DNA of 64,000 nt. Source: Chamaecrista fasciculata (lineage: Eukaryota; Streptophyta; Magnoliopsida; Fabales; Fabaceae). The notes below the pieces were generated by a model. The model was not told the DNA's origin. It saw only the letters and a program-made list of their open reading frames with translations, and did no database searches. How positions within the stretch are numbered: position 1 is the first letter of the stretch; every line of letters begins with the position of its first letter. This document shows, piece after piece, positions 46,834 through 57,147 of this stretch. Made by a program: the position numbers and the translations under genes. Where the stretch lies: NCBI GenBank assembly GCA_003254925.1, contig QANZ01016482.1, positions 173,513 to 237,512 on the forward strand. Direction: 5' to 3'.

Positions 46834-48377
46834 ATGGATATTGCTGGAGCTGCAAGCTCTTTAGGAAGTACCATTTTCTTGCTTAATAATCTTCCATTTG
46901 ACAAATATCATGAAGATGATGATGACGAGGATGAACACCCAGTCGAGGTAATTAGAATGTTATATTTATATATAATCTTGATTTAATTTAACCACTAATC
47001 TTCTTGCACATGCATGGTAATAATGGGATATATAATTCTTTTGGTCAAGTACTGACGTAACTTGTGAATTCTTGATTTTGAAAGAAGCTTGAAAAGATTA
47101 ATTTGTTAATTATAACTTATAATCAAGAAAGTAATTAATTTGTGCTCATGCAGAATCATCCCGAGCATCCAGAATACTTGACATGGCTTGCTGAAACTTA
47201 CTTTCCGGTCGGTAATATATTTAATTTAAACTCTGTATTTTAATTATTAAATCAAGATTAATTTTAATCTTGAAAATTTGATTCAATCAGCCTCTGAAAC
47301 AAATTCTATCAAGCGACCTCAATCTTGGATTTGTGGAAGCTGTCTATATCAATTTTGGCCCCGAGGGTTACTATAAGCTTAACCCCTCGATCGTATTGTT
47401 TCCAGTAACAGACGGACTATTCGAAATTATGTTACGTAAGTAATAATTATTAACTTTTTATTTCTTAATGAATTAAGGATATATATATCTTATATTATAT
47501 GGCTCCACCCCTTTCTGGTCGTCCATGTTTAAAACTATAGTCTATGAATTAAAAATAAGAGAAAATTTATTATTTGGTCTCTCTTTCTTTACTAAGTTAA
47601 CAATTTAGTCCCTTATTTATTTTACATACATATTTGCGTGCCCAAAGCCCCTAGTATATATATATACACTTTGTTTCATTTATTGCGTACGTGCGTTTTT
47701 AGGTCTATTATTTCAAGGAATCAATGTGTGGGATCCTTGGATCAATGATAACCCTTGGAGGAAAATCAATGACTTGCCAAGTTTAATATCCGAGTTACCT
47801 GATCAAACGTCTCGGAAAATAATAGGTATATATGTACAATAATCATCACTATTATAAATGATGGTCTAGCTCTTAGATTTTATTTGATTTTTACCATATT
47901 TCGCTTTAATATATATATGAATTTAGGATGTTTGGATGGAGATATAACCCAGGCTTTCAATGCACTGCCAGTAATGGACTATGAGAGCTACATTAACGTT
48001 GCTCCTGAATCGAATACTTTTGTTTTTGTGGTGTGTATCTTTATAAACTTTGGGTATTTCGTTTTTGTTTCAGATATATATATATATAATTTAACTTTTG
48101 CATTCTTAAAAACTCACTCGGTCTAATGTAAAAACTTGTGCGTGTTCAGGTAGGCCGAGTTTTCAATCAAGAAATCGAGCTACACATTGATGATTTTGTG
48201 AAAGGTATAATTTAATTAAGAAAAAACATATAATAATTAGATCCTTAATTACTAACTCGATCGATCTGATTAATTAGTTTGAATTACTTGCTTGCAGTTG
48301 ATGAGCAGGAGCTGTATCCTCATGATTGCTTGGAAAAAATTATAACGGCGATGGAAGATAAATGGGGTGGCAATTGA
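46834..48377 (+). CDS. Tandem family copy T7, intact, 224 residues
   Basis: Unrecognised family; the shortest intact copy. Exons: 46834-46947, 47154-47207, 47291-47435, 47703-47825, 47927-48030, 48150-48204 and 48298-48377. Exon 1 lacks six codons after MDI relative to T6 and reads MDIAGAASSLGS. Exon 2 is identical in translation to T5. Exon 3 has PVTDGLFEIML. Exon 4 has GINVWDPW and LISELPDQ. Exon 5 is GCLDGDITQAFNALPV, with D for H in GCLHGD. Exon 6 is VGRVFNQEIELHIDDFVK. Exon 7 ends MEDKWGGN. Intron 3 holds a MITE (about 47489-47655) in the opposite orientation to that in T4 intron 5. Acidic, soluble, function unknown. Confidence 0.82.
47489..47655. mobile_element. MITE-like insertion in T7 intron 3
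   Basis: Inverse orientation of the T4 intron-5 element: CTTATATTATATGGCTCC...GCCCCTAG. T6 intron 3 reads straight through (GGATATATATATATACAC) and is an empty site. Confidence 0.75.
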
Positions 48378-48666
48378 ACAAATCGTTTGTCTTCTAAATT
48401 TCTTATTACTTAGCTTGCATTGGTCATCGATTGCATTATTCTTCAACTATTTGACCATTCTCTTTAATTTCTCAACAATATGTACTTTCATGAAGTATAT
48501 ACTGATCGATACTTTGTTGGTAAATGCATATACGAATATATGATATGACATTCACCAATCACCATATATATATATATATACGGAGGTCCTGTCATATTTC
48601 TCAAGAAGTATATATTAAGGTATGATATATTGATATAGTATATATTTGTTAACTATTCTTTATGAA
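48378..48666. other. T7 downstream flank
   Basis: Family 3' region with CTTTAATTTCTCAACAATATG and GGAGGTCCTGTCATATTTC, as after T5 and T6. No gene. Confidence 0.5.
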
Positions 48667-48674
48667 GTGTTGTT

Positions 48675-48966
48675 TAGCGGTGAGCAAACCAACCCGCCAA
48701 CCCGCGAGCCCGCAGAAACCAACCCAACCCGCAGCTATGGGTTGGGTTGGTTTGGGTTTGCGGGTTGGTTTGGGTTCAAAATTCTCAACCCGCACACTTG
48801 CGGGTTGGGTTGCGGGTTTGAAGTTTTTCAACCCAACCCAACCCGCGAGCCCGCATATAATTTTTTTTTATTTTTTAATNCCAACCCAACCCAACCCGCA
48901 GATTGATGTGCGGGTTGGGCTGGGATTTCCCCTCAACCCGCCCAACCCAACCCGTGCTCACCCCTA
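48675..48966. mobile_element. hAT-like MITE with 8-bp target duplication
   Basis: Ends TAGCGGTGAGCA and TGCTCACCCCTA are inverted repeats. A perfect 8-bp duplication GTGTTGTT lies at 48667-48674 and 48967-48974, as hAT elements make. The interior is AACCCGC-rich and contains the N at 48880. Open frames across it are by-products of the repeat. T5 and T6 flanks carry the unoccupied site (GAAGTGTTGTTTTTATTG). Confidence 0.92.
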
Positions 48967-48974
48967 GTGTTGTT

Positions 48975-50976
48975 TTTATTGTGTGAAAAACTGAAAATAA
49001 ATGGATGAATTGGCAAAGCTGGGCGACGAAGAAGTATTTACATTAAAAAAAATCTGAGACACACAATTCTATATTATATTATTTGATAAAAGTAATTATT
49101 GGTATGAAATGAGTATTTAGTAAACATTGTGGTTTATTATCAAATATAATGTAGTTAGAAATACAATAAATAAGTATAGTAACATACATAATATTTGGAA
49201 TTTATTATTTAAAAATGCATAATCATATTTTTTTTAATTTCTATTTAAATATATTTAAATTGTACTCTTCCTTATTTTGTTTTAGCTAGCTATATAAACA
49301 TTTCTCACTTAAAATTTAAAATGTGTTATTGCAATTTTTTTATTACAATATAACATAATTTTTGTAATTAGCTCCCTATACGGCTATACTTTTATTTGTT
49401 TTATTTTGTAACTAAAACCTCGTTGTTAAAAAATAACATGATTTCATTTCATCTCTTAACTGCTTATGTAATCAACGAAATTATTGATTAGGATTATTTG
49501 ATGATTAATTAGAATTTAAATTAATAGAGTTTTATAAAATTTACCGTTAATTAAATTTAATTTGTATATAAGAGATGTAGAATTATTTTTAAAGAAAAAA
49601 AAACTATAAAACTATGTTATTTTTTTGTAAAACTATGTAGAATAAAAAATTGTGTAGTGTTATTTTTTTTGTTCCCAATGTTCTTTTATTTGTTTTATTA
49701 AAATGTATAATTGAATTCAAAATAATTTTTGTTAAGATACATTCTTCTTTTAAACCTGTTATAATATTTTTTAAAAAGAGGGAAAAAATTGGAAAAGTTT
49801 TATATTCACATTTGGTGGCAGTCTAGTCCTCAAACTATTAGATAAGTTCATTTCGGTCATCAAAATATTTGTTATATATATTATCGAGTCTTAACATCAA
49901 TTTAATCCCTCTTTTTTTCGAATATATCTGACAAAGTTTTTTTGAAAAAATTGAAAAGAGTTAAAACTATTTCTCGTTCTGTTTTGTTTATCAAACTATG
50001 AGATTAGTTACATTTAGGTCCGCAAATAGTTTGTTTTTTTAATTGATAATTGAATATCAGAAATAAACATGATCGTTGATATTCCGATTTTCTATAGGAC
50101 CCCAGTTATTATTTACACATTTTAAGGACCGATTCATTGGATCGGTACAAAATCAAGGACAAAATTGTACGTTTACAATAATTTCCATGTTATTTGCATT
50201 ATGGTCCCCAAACTATTGTTTGTTATTTTTTTGCCATTGAATTTTATAAAAAAACTCGATTATTGATGGTTGCGATTTTCTATGGGTCACGAGTTATAAT
50301 TTACACATCTTAAGGACTGATTATTGGATCAATACAAATTTATGGACCAAATTGTATTCTTAAAATAATTTTATTGTTATTTTCATTTTGGTCCATCATC
50401 TCATTCAATGAGATGGACCAAAATCCCATCATCCAAAAATATCTCATCCTCACGCTCATCTCAATATCATTCCAATCAAATCACACCCAAACACCTATAA
50501 ATCTCCATCTCATCTCATTATTTCCTACTATTTCTACCCTATACAAATTAAAAAAAATCTATAAACCTATTTCAACAAACCACAATCATTACATACCCTT
50601 TTATATAATTTCACACCCTATTTAACATCATTTTCTCTAAAATCACCCAAACACCAATACATCATTTCATCTCATCCAATTACAACATAATCTCATATCA
50701 ATCACTTGGTTGAGCTTGGATTAAGATGAAAGAGCTCCCAAACCGCCCTAAATTAGGCGATGAGCAAATATGGCGGCGTGAATTTCAAGCAAATTATATA
50801 TTTAAGTGACACTTTAATTAATCACCATCCTAACATCCTTATATTTTTAGAATTAAGAAAACGAAAATAAAAACCAAAATGATGAGTTTTTTCTTCCATT
50901 CTTTTGATTATTGTTTTTGATTTTTCATATATTTCAACCAAATTATTTGTAATAACTTTTATAATTGAAAAAATAA
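48975..50976. other. Spacer between T7 and T8
   Basis: 48975-49640 matches the T6 downstream flank. 49790-50400 is a retro-like repeat with imperfect direct repeats. 50400-50700 is C-rich on this strand (ATCTCATCTCATT) and without coding content. From 50860 begins the T8 upstream flank. Confidence 0.5.
50040..50398 (+). repeat. Imperfect direct repeat, two units of about 180 bp
   Basis: Both units contain a TGATATTCCGATTTTCTATAGG or TGGTTGCGATTTTCTATGGG type start, then TTTACACAT..TTAAGGAC, GGATC..TACAAAT and ATTTTGGTCC. They diverge by perhaps a fifth. Confidence 0.6.
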
Positions 50977-50985
50977 AATAAAATA

Positions 50986-51810
50986 GGCCAAAGTCCTATT
51001 TTGGTCCCTCAGTTATGCTCAGTGTTCCAAATTGGTCTCCCAGTTATTTTTCGTTCCATATTGGTCCCCCAACTTGGCAAAGTTGGTCCCTCTAACAGTT
51101 TCCATCCATTTTTTCGTTAAAAAAAAGACAAAATTGATTTTTAACTCTTAAAAGTTTAAATTTTTTTGCATTTAAGACATTTTTCTCTATAATAGAACAA
51201 AAATATAAGAAAAAGAAATAACTTGGGGGTTTAATTTTATTTCACACCAAAAATAATTTCTCTCTCTTCAGCAAGCAATGTCGTAGATCTCCCACCGGAA
51301 TATGATTTCCGATCTGAGTTTGGAACCTCACTAATGGCTTTCTCTGTTCACCGCCACACTGCTCGTCAGATCCAAGAGATGGAAGTGTCTGTATTCATTC
51401 TATTACTCATATTATTATTCTTCTACTTTCATTATTTTATTATTTCTTTACTAGTTAACAATAGTTAACAATGAATGAATGAATGGAAACAAATTAATTA
51501 ATGGGGTGTTTGTTTGTTTGATTTGGAAGTTTGTTTAAGGAATGTCCACACCCAGACGACAAGCAGAGGTTACGGATCTTACATTTTGGTTTTATTATAG
51601 AGAAAAAGGTCTTTATGTAAAAAATTTAAATTTTTAGGAGTTGAAAATTAATTTTATCTTTTTTTTTTAACAGAAAAATGGATGGAAACTATTAGGGAAA
51701 CCAACTTTGCCAAATTTTGCATACCTAGAGGACCAATATGGAACGAAAAATAATTGTGAGACCAATTTAAACCATTAAACATAACTGGGGACTAAAATAG
51801 GACTTTGGTC
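50986..51810. mobile_element. Pack-MULE carrying an HD-ZIP IV fragment, 825 bp
   Basis: Ends GGCCAAAGTCCTATTTTGG and the inverse of GACCAAAGTCCTATTTTAG, with about 250-bp arms. A perfect 9-bp duplication AATAAAATA lies at 50977-50985 and 51811-51819. The duplicated flank at 44560-44600 has one AATAAAATA and no insertion. The interior holds two exon fragments of a homeobox gene with the piece of intron between them. Confidence 0.92.
51349..51575 (+). pseudogene. Captured HD-ZIP class IV homeodomain fragment
   Basis: 51349-51384 reads HRHTARQIQEME and 51531-51575 reads LFKECPHPDDKQRLR. These are consecutive parts of helix 1 and the loop of the homeodomain in plant HD-ZIP IV factors (the GL2/ATML1/ANL2 class), normally split by an intron at this point. 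The intervening 146 bases begin GT and end AG. The rest of the homeodomain is missing, so no protein function is expected. Small RNAs against host HD-ZIP IV genes are a possibility, not shown. Confidence 0.85.
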
Positions 51811-52044
51811 AATAAAATATTAATTTTTTTTTCTTTGCAGAAGTTTCTACATGTTTTTAGAATAGAAAATAGAAAAATGTAATTTAAATATTTTTAAAAA
51901 TGAAAAACAAAATATAATTTATGCCTTGGGAAAATAGAAATTACTAGCTTGAATTCTTAAGAATCGTTCTCAAAATTACATAATAACATTCAAATATATT
52001 TTAATACAAATTTTAACTAAGTGGATCATATGGTAGCCTATATA

Positions 52045-52053
52045 TATATAAAA
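52045..52053 (+). promoter_or_regulatory. TATA box of T8
   Basis: TATATAAAA in GGTAGCCTATATATATATAA, followed by the family CTGGACTCTTCACTG, about 150 bases before the start codon. Confidence 0.65.
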
Positions 52054-52195
52054 GGCCCTGGACTCTTCACTGTATAGTGTATACTATATGCTAATTGTGA
52101 CATTCTTACAAAATCTGTGAAAGGATATTATAAGCGCAGGGATTTCAGATTGAACGTTTTTTTTCCCAAATTAAAAGAGTAATCAAGAAGGCAAA

Positions 52196-54276
52196 ATGCA
52201 AAACCTCATGGATAGTATGCTAATTTTTTTTGAGTATGATATTGATCTTACTAAGTATGGCGTAAAAAAAATTCCCAACGACGACATTCCTAAGGTTGAG
52301 AAAGATTCAACCCGAGACTTATTAGGAACAACCATTTTCTTCCTCAATAATCTTCCATTTGAAAAAGTTGATGCAGATGATGATGACGATCACCACCCAA
52401 TCGAGGTAACTAATTATTAAAATGACTAAACGTACACTTTCTTGATTAATTCTTTGTCATTGCTTTAATTATTAATCTTCTTGCACAATAATATGGTACT
52501 AAATACTGAGATAATCTTTAATTTTGGTAAAGTACTGACGTATGTACGTGTGAATCTTGCAATCTTGAAGAGACTATTTGTTAATTATAATCAAGAAAAT
52601 GCATGATTTGAGTAAAAAGAAAATATACTTTATATGACCGGACAGAGTTTTATCAAATTTTCAATATTTGTGTATATATAGTGTGATTCATATATATATA
52701 TATATATATTTGCCATTAATTTTAGAAACATGATATATTCTTTGATCATTGCATCGTGTTCATGCAGCATCATCCCGACCATCAAGATTACATTCGATGG
52801 CTTGCTGAACTTTACTACTGGGTTGGTAATTTTAATTTCTCCAATTAATTTCTCTAGCGAAGAGTTATATGAATTACAACTAGAATAATTTTAATCTTGA
52901 AATTGTTAATCGATCAGCCATTGGAAAAAATTTTACTTAGCGACCTCTGTACTTGTGGATTCGTGAAAGCTATCTATGTCAATTTTGGACCCAAGGGTTA
53001 TTATAAGATCCGCCCCTTAGCCGCGATAGTGTTTCCACCAACAGTAGAAGAATTTAAAACTCTGTTATGTAAGTAATTAACTTTTATTTCTTAGTTAATC
53101 TTCATTTCTTAATGTCATTTATATATATAATAAGGATATATATACTTTGTTTCATTTATTGTGTACCTAGGTGATTTATTCCAAGGAACAACGAGGTTAA
53201 AAAATCAATGGACTTGGATTAAAATCACTGATCACTTGCGGACTTTAATATTATCCGAGTTACCGATTGTCACTGGAAACGATCATAAAATAATAGGTAT
53301 GCATTACCGATTGTCTTAGCGCTCTTAGATTTTTTTTTTATTGAGTAAACATATAATTTGATTTATAAAAATCTAGTTTACATACCCAGTCATCAGTATA
53401 ATTTTGTCCCTTAATTAATTAGCCCAATTTTAGGGACTAGTTTATAAGAACAAAAGTACTTGAATAATATATTAGTTTTATGACTCTTAGAAACTGTAAT
53501 CGTGTAATATAGATGGTTAGAGATTTAATTATTTTAACTCATATTTTTTAGGGATTAATTTATATATTTACTCTCTTCTAATTTTTTTTATCATATTTCA
53601 ATTTTTTTAGGGTGTTTGCAGCATGGACCTGAAGCAGAGGGTTCAGAGGACTATTTCACCTATATTGCCAATGCGACTGAACAGCAGTCGTTTGTTTTTG
53701 TGGTGTGTAGATATATAAACTTTGAGAATAATTTAATTTATTTTTGTTGCATTCTGAAACTCACTCATCAGTCTTATGTGAAAACTTGTGTGTGATCAGG
53801 TAGGTCGAATTGTTGGCGAGGAGATCCAAGATTACATTGATGATTTTGTAGAAGGTATAATACTATAATATAATTAAGAACAAAAATACAGTTTGATAGT
53901 TGAAATTAAGTTCAATAATTAAAAATTAAGCTTACAAATTTTAGTCCCTGAAAGTTGTGAAAATAATATAATTGAATCCCTTGAACTTATTTTTTAATAA
54001 CTAACTAATAAAGAAAAAATTATTAAAATATATTATTTTTAATGGCTTCAATAATTAAATAGTATAAATTAGATTTTCAGAGATTTAACTGATGATAATT
54101 TGTGTATGTTCACTCTATAATTAATTTATTTAGTCCAAATAACTAGTTAATTCACCACTAATTATGATTCATTAGTTTTAATTACTTGCTTTGCAGTTGC
54201 CGAGTATGATCATGCTGATTGCTTGGAAAAAATTATCGACACCATGGAGTTTAAATGGGACATTAATATTCCTTAG
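52196..54276 (+). CDS. Tandem family copy T8, intact, 255 residues
   Basis: Unrecognised family; the longest copy. Exons: 52196-52405, 52768-52821, 52918-53068, 53171-53296, 53611-53702, 53800-53854 and 54197-54276. Exon 1 has 70 codons: a unique N-terminus MQNLMDSMLIFFEYDIDL, then the shared TTIFFLNNLPF and an aspartate run. Exon 2 is HHPDHQDYIRWLAELYYW. Exon 3 has VKAIYVNFGPKGYYKIRP. Exon 4 differs most (LFQGTTRLKNQWTWIKI, LRTLILSELP). Exon 5 starts GCLQHGPEAEGSEDYF. Exon 6 is VGRIVGEEIQDYIDDFVE. Exon 7 has DCLEKIIDTMEFKWDINIP. The second ATG (MDSM, 52208) could also be the start. Splice sites are all canonical. Confidence 0.8.
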
Positions 54277-54908
54277 GGCCTCATTGTACTACCAAAAAAT
54301 GGGACATTAATATTTGAACAAATCGTTTATGTTCTAAATTCTCTAATTACTTTGTCATTGATTAACTAATCTCCAACTATTCTTTTATTGGCCTGAATCT
54401 CCAACTATTCTGATCATTCTCTTTCTCAACAATATATGTATTTGCATGTATATATATATACTTAATAATACTTGGTTGGTAAATGCATCTATGATATATA
54501 TTCACTATATATATATACGGAACATATTTGTTTTAATTGTGTGAAATAAATGGATGAATTGGCAACGCTGAGACGAAAAAGTATTTACTTGTAAAATTGT
54601 GAGACACATGTAAAATTCTATATTATTTGATCAAATTATTGGTAGGAAACGAGTCTTTAATTAGTATTACTGTGGTTTAATTTGTTATCAAATGTAGTTA
54701 GAAATACAATAAATAAGTAATATATATCATATTAGGAATTCAATATTTAAAAATGAACAATTATACATTCTTCTATTTAAAGATATTTAATTAAATCATG
54801 TTCTTCTTTATTTTATTTTAGAAATGTAAACTTTTCACACTTTAAATAAAAAAAATGTTACTGTAACTTTTTTATTATAATAAAATAGGGAGAACATGTG
54901 TAAAAAAA
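54277..54908. other. T8 downstream flank
   Basis: Family 3' region, then AT-rich flank like those after T6 and T7 (GATGAATTGGCAACGCTGAG). Ends at an N where plastid-like DNA begins. No gene. Confidence 0.5.
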
Positions 54909-54909
54909 N

Positions 54910-55690
54910 CACCCCTACCACTCTTTTTTTTTTACGTTTTTTTTTCCAGATTTTGCTAATGATTTAGATTCATATCAAGATCTGTAAGTATAAAGTCTAA
55001 ATAAAAATAACAAAGACTCTTTTTGATTTTCATCGGTTCATTGAAAGATTGATTTTCAATCCATTTGGCAATAACGAACAGAACAGATTACTAGTAATCC
55101 GTGTCCATCTCGCTAAAGTGCATATCCATATAGATATCAATATATCAGTCCCGCCTCTGCCAGTTAGAACAAGACAATTCGAATCTAAAATCGAAATAGA
55201 AAGGGTTTGAATGAAATCGTAAGAATATGCATGCTGTATACTTTTTTTTCCTGGGATTGTAGTTCAATTGGTCAGAGCACCGCCCTGTCAAGGCGGAAGC
55301 TGCGGGTTCGAGCCCCGTCAGTCCCGATGGATCGAAATAAAAAAAAACATCAATTCATTTCTTCTGTGAAAAGGAGTCAAAATAACAAACATAATCTCAT
55401 TCCTAACAGGGATCTCTCTTTTTTTTTTTCTTTTTTTTTTTTTTAGTTTCACATTTCTCATCAAACCAATATGGTAATTTCCATTTCTTCAACTAATACT
55501 GATTGATGGAAAAGAACCATATGTGGATTAGTACAATTATTAGTAGCGTCATATTCAGGATTCCAAGAGAAAGAGATACCGTACTACTAGATCGGGTTTA
55601 TTCCCGATCTGTATAATGAAATAGAGTACTATAGATTAATATGTTTACCGTGAACACACACAAATGGAATTTTCACGATACAAATTAATC
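54910..55690 (+). other. Plastid DNA insertion (NUPT) around trnD
   Basis: A run of sequence with the look of a plastid intergenic spacer (moderate GC, CAGTCCCGCCTCTGCCAG, GAAATCGTAAGAATATGCATG) and a complete trnD-GUC. In most angiosperm plastomes trnD lies between trnY and psbM; neither neighbour is seen, so only the spacer on each side was transferred. The left end coincides with the N at 54909, so a chimeric contig is possible. The right limit is approximate. Confidence 0.7.
55253..55326 (+). tRNA. trnD-GUC: Plastid-type tRNA-Asp (GUC), in nuclear DNA
   Basis: A 74-base cloverleaf: acceptor stem GGGATTG pairs with CAGTCCC and discriminator G; D arm with GGTCAGAGC; anticodon stem CCGCC/GGCGG with loop CTGTCAA, anticodon GTC at 55287-55289; T arm GCGGGTTCGAGCCCCGT. 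It is intact in structure. As a nuclear copy of a plastid gene it would lack its plastid setting, though internal A and B boxes could still draw RNA polymerase III. No CCA is encoded, as expected. Confidence 0.95.
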
Positions 55691-56301
55691 AAGGTAAAGG
55701 TTTGGAGAATGAGGAAGCAACAATAAAAAATAGGACAAGACTTGTATCCTTGTTATAAGGTTATTCAATCAACATTTGACACGTGACAAATATTTTTTGT
55801 ATGACCAATCATATATAATAGAGAGAGAATATTCAATACACTTTTTTGCCTCACCAATTAAGGAAGAGAGAGAATGTAAATCAAGCTTGTGATTGGAAGA
55901 ATTTTATAGTAAAGATATCAGGAATTTTACCTAAGTTTTTTCTTAAAAAATATTGGGTAAATTACACTTTGGTGCATTGTGGTTTAAAAAGTGATATTCT
56001 GGTACCCTGTGGTATTCTGCGTTAACACTTTGGTTCCTCGCGCTTCCGTTAGAAAATTAATGAAAATTTGGATTTTTGGGGCTATTTTATAATTTTAACC
56101 ATCTTTGGATGATAAAAGGAAATTTTAATGCAGGAAAAAGAGGTTGAAATGACTAAAACTCCCATAAATATTTAATCATATTCAAAATAGTCCCTAAAAA
56201 TACAAAATTTTAGATCTTAATAGGACTAGATTGCACAATTTTTCCAGAATTGGACTGTTTTGTTATTCTATCTTCTGTCCTATATTTATACATAATAATA
56301 A
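55691..56301. other. Spacer with half of a GGTACC foldback element
   Basis: At about 55956-56090 lies GGGTAAATTACACTTTGG with GGTACCCTGTGG units, the left arm of the 736-1162 family. No right arm was found. The rest is AT-rich, with no gene. Confidence 0.5.
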
Positions 56302-56310
56302 TATTATTTT

Positions 56311-56945
56311 GGTAAAAGACCTTTTTTGTGCCCCTAACGTTTGAGGTCATTTTCAGTTATGCCTCTAACGTTTGTTTTGTATCAATTATGCCCCCAATGT
56401 GAAATGTTTGTGTCAATTGTACCCTAACTTCAAATTTTTTTGGGCCAAAGTCCTATTTTGGTCCCTCAAGTTTGCTCAAAGTTCTGTTTTTATCCCTCAA
56501 GCCTCCGACAAACTTTCCGGCGAGATTCACGACGGCTCCGACGACTACGAAAACTCCTAATCCAAGGCTTTTTGACCTCCTGAGTTCAATGGCGGCCTTC
56601 ATTTTGCGAAAAAATGACCGAAAATATTATTTTCGGCGATTGTGTTATTTTTCAGCGGCTTGACAGTCATTGAACTCAGGAGGTCAAAAAACCTTGGATT
56701 ATGAATTTTTGTAGTTGTCAAGGCTGCCATATATCTCGCCGGAAAGTTCGCCAGAGACTTGAGGGTCCAAAACGGAACTTTGAGCAAATTTGAGGGACCA
56801 AAATAGGACTTTGGCACAAAAAAAATTAAAGTTAGGGTATAATTGACACTAACGTTTCACATTGGGAGCATAACTGACACAAAACAAACGTTAGGGCATA
56901 ACTGAAACTGACCCCAAACATTAGGGGCACGAAAGAGCATTTGTC
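56311..56945. mobile_element. Mutator-like MITE, 635 bp, upstream of T9
   Basis: Same family as 35798-36467 (GTTTGTTTTGT, GGGCCAAAGTCCTATTTTGG, TTTCCGGCGAGAT arms). A perfect 9-bp duplication TATTATTTT lies at 56302-56310 and 56946-56954. The ends are GGTAAAAGACC and AGCATTTGTC. It lies only about 40 bases upstream of the T9 TATA box. Confidence 0.88.
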
Positions 56946-56986
56946 TATTATTTTAATTCAAATTTTAAGTGCATCATAGAATAGCC

Positions 56987-56995
56987 TATATAAAA
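56987..56995 (+). promoter_or_regulatory. TATA box of T9
   Basis: TATATAAAA in ATAGCCTATATAAAAGACC, with CTGGACTCTTGAC after it, as in the other copies. Confidence 0.65.
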
Positions 56996-57147
56996 GACCC
57001 TGGACTCTTGACTTCCCTACTATATATATGCTAATTGCGATATTCTTACAAATCAAAGTATCTCAAAGAAAGATATTACGTATAGGGATTTCAGATTAAA
57101 CGTTTGTTTTTTCAAGAAAAAAAGAGTACTCAAGAAGGCAAAACCCC

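Noticed and set aside
48646-48967. Overlapping open frames on both strands, rich in N-P-T and P-T-Q repeats
   Set aside because: They come from AACCCGC-type repeats inside a hAT-like MITE with a perfect 8-bp target duplication, and they cross an N.
50374-50625. An 83-codon frame rich in I, S, L and H
   Set aside because: Low-complexity C-rich and AT-rich DNA without start context, homologue or conserved paralogue.
55253-55326. A functional nuclear tRNA-Asp gene
   Set aside because: The sequence and its flanks are of plastid type, so it is treated as transferred plastid DNA and not as a normal nuclear tRNA gene.
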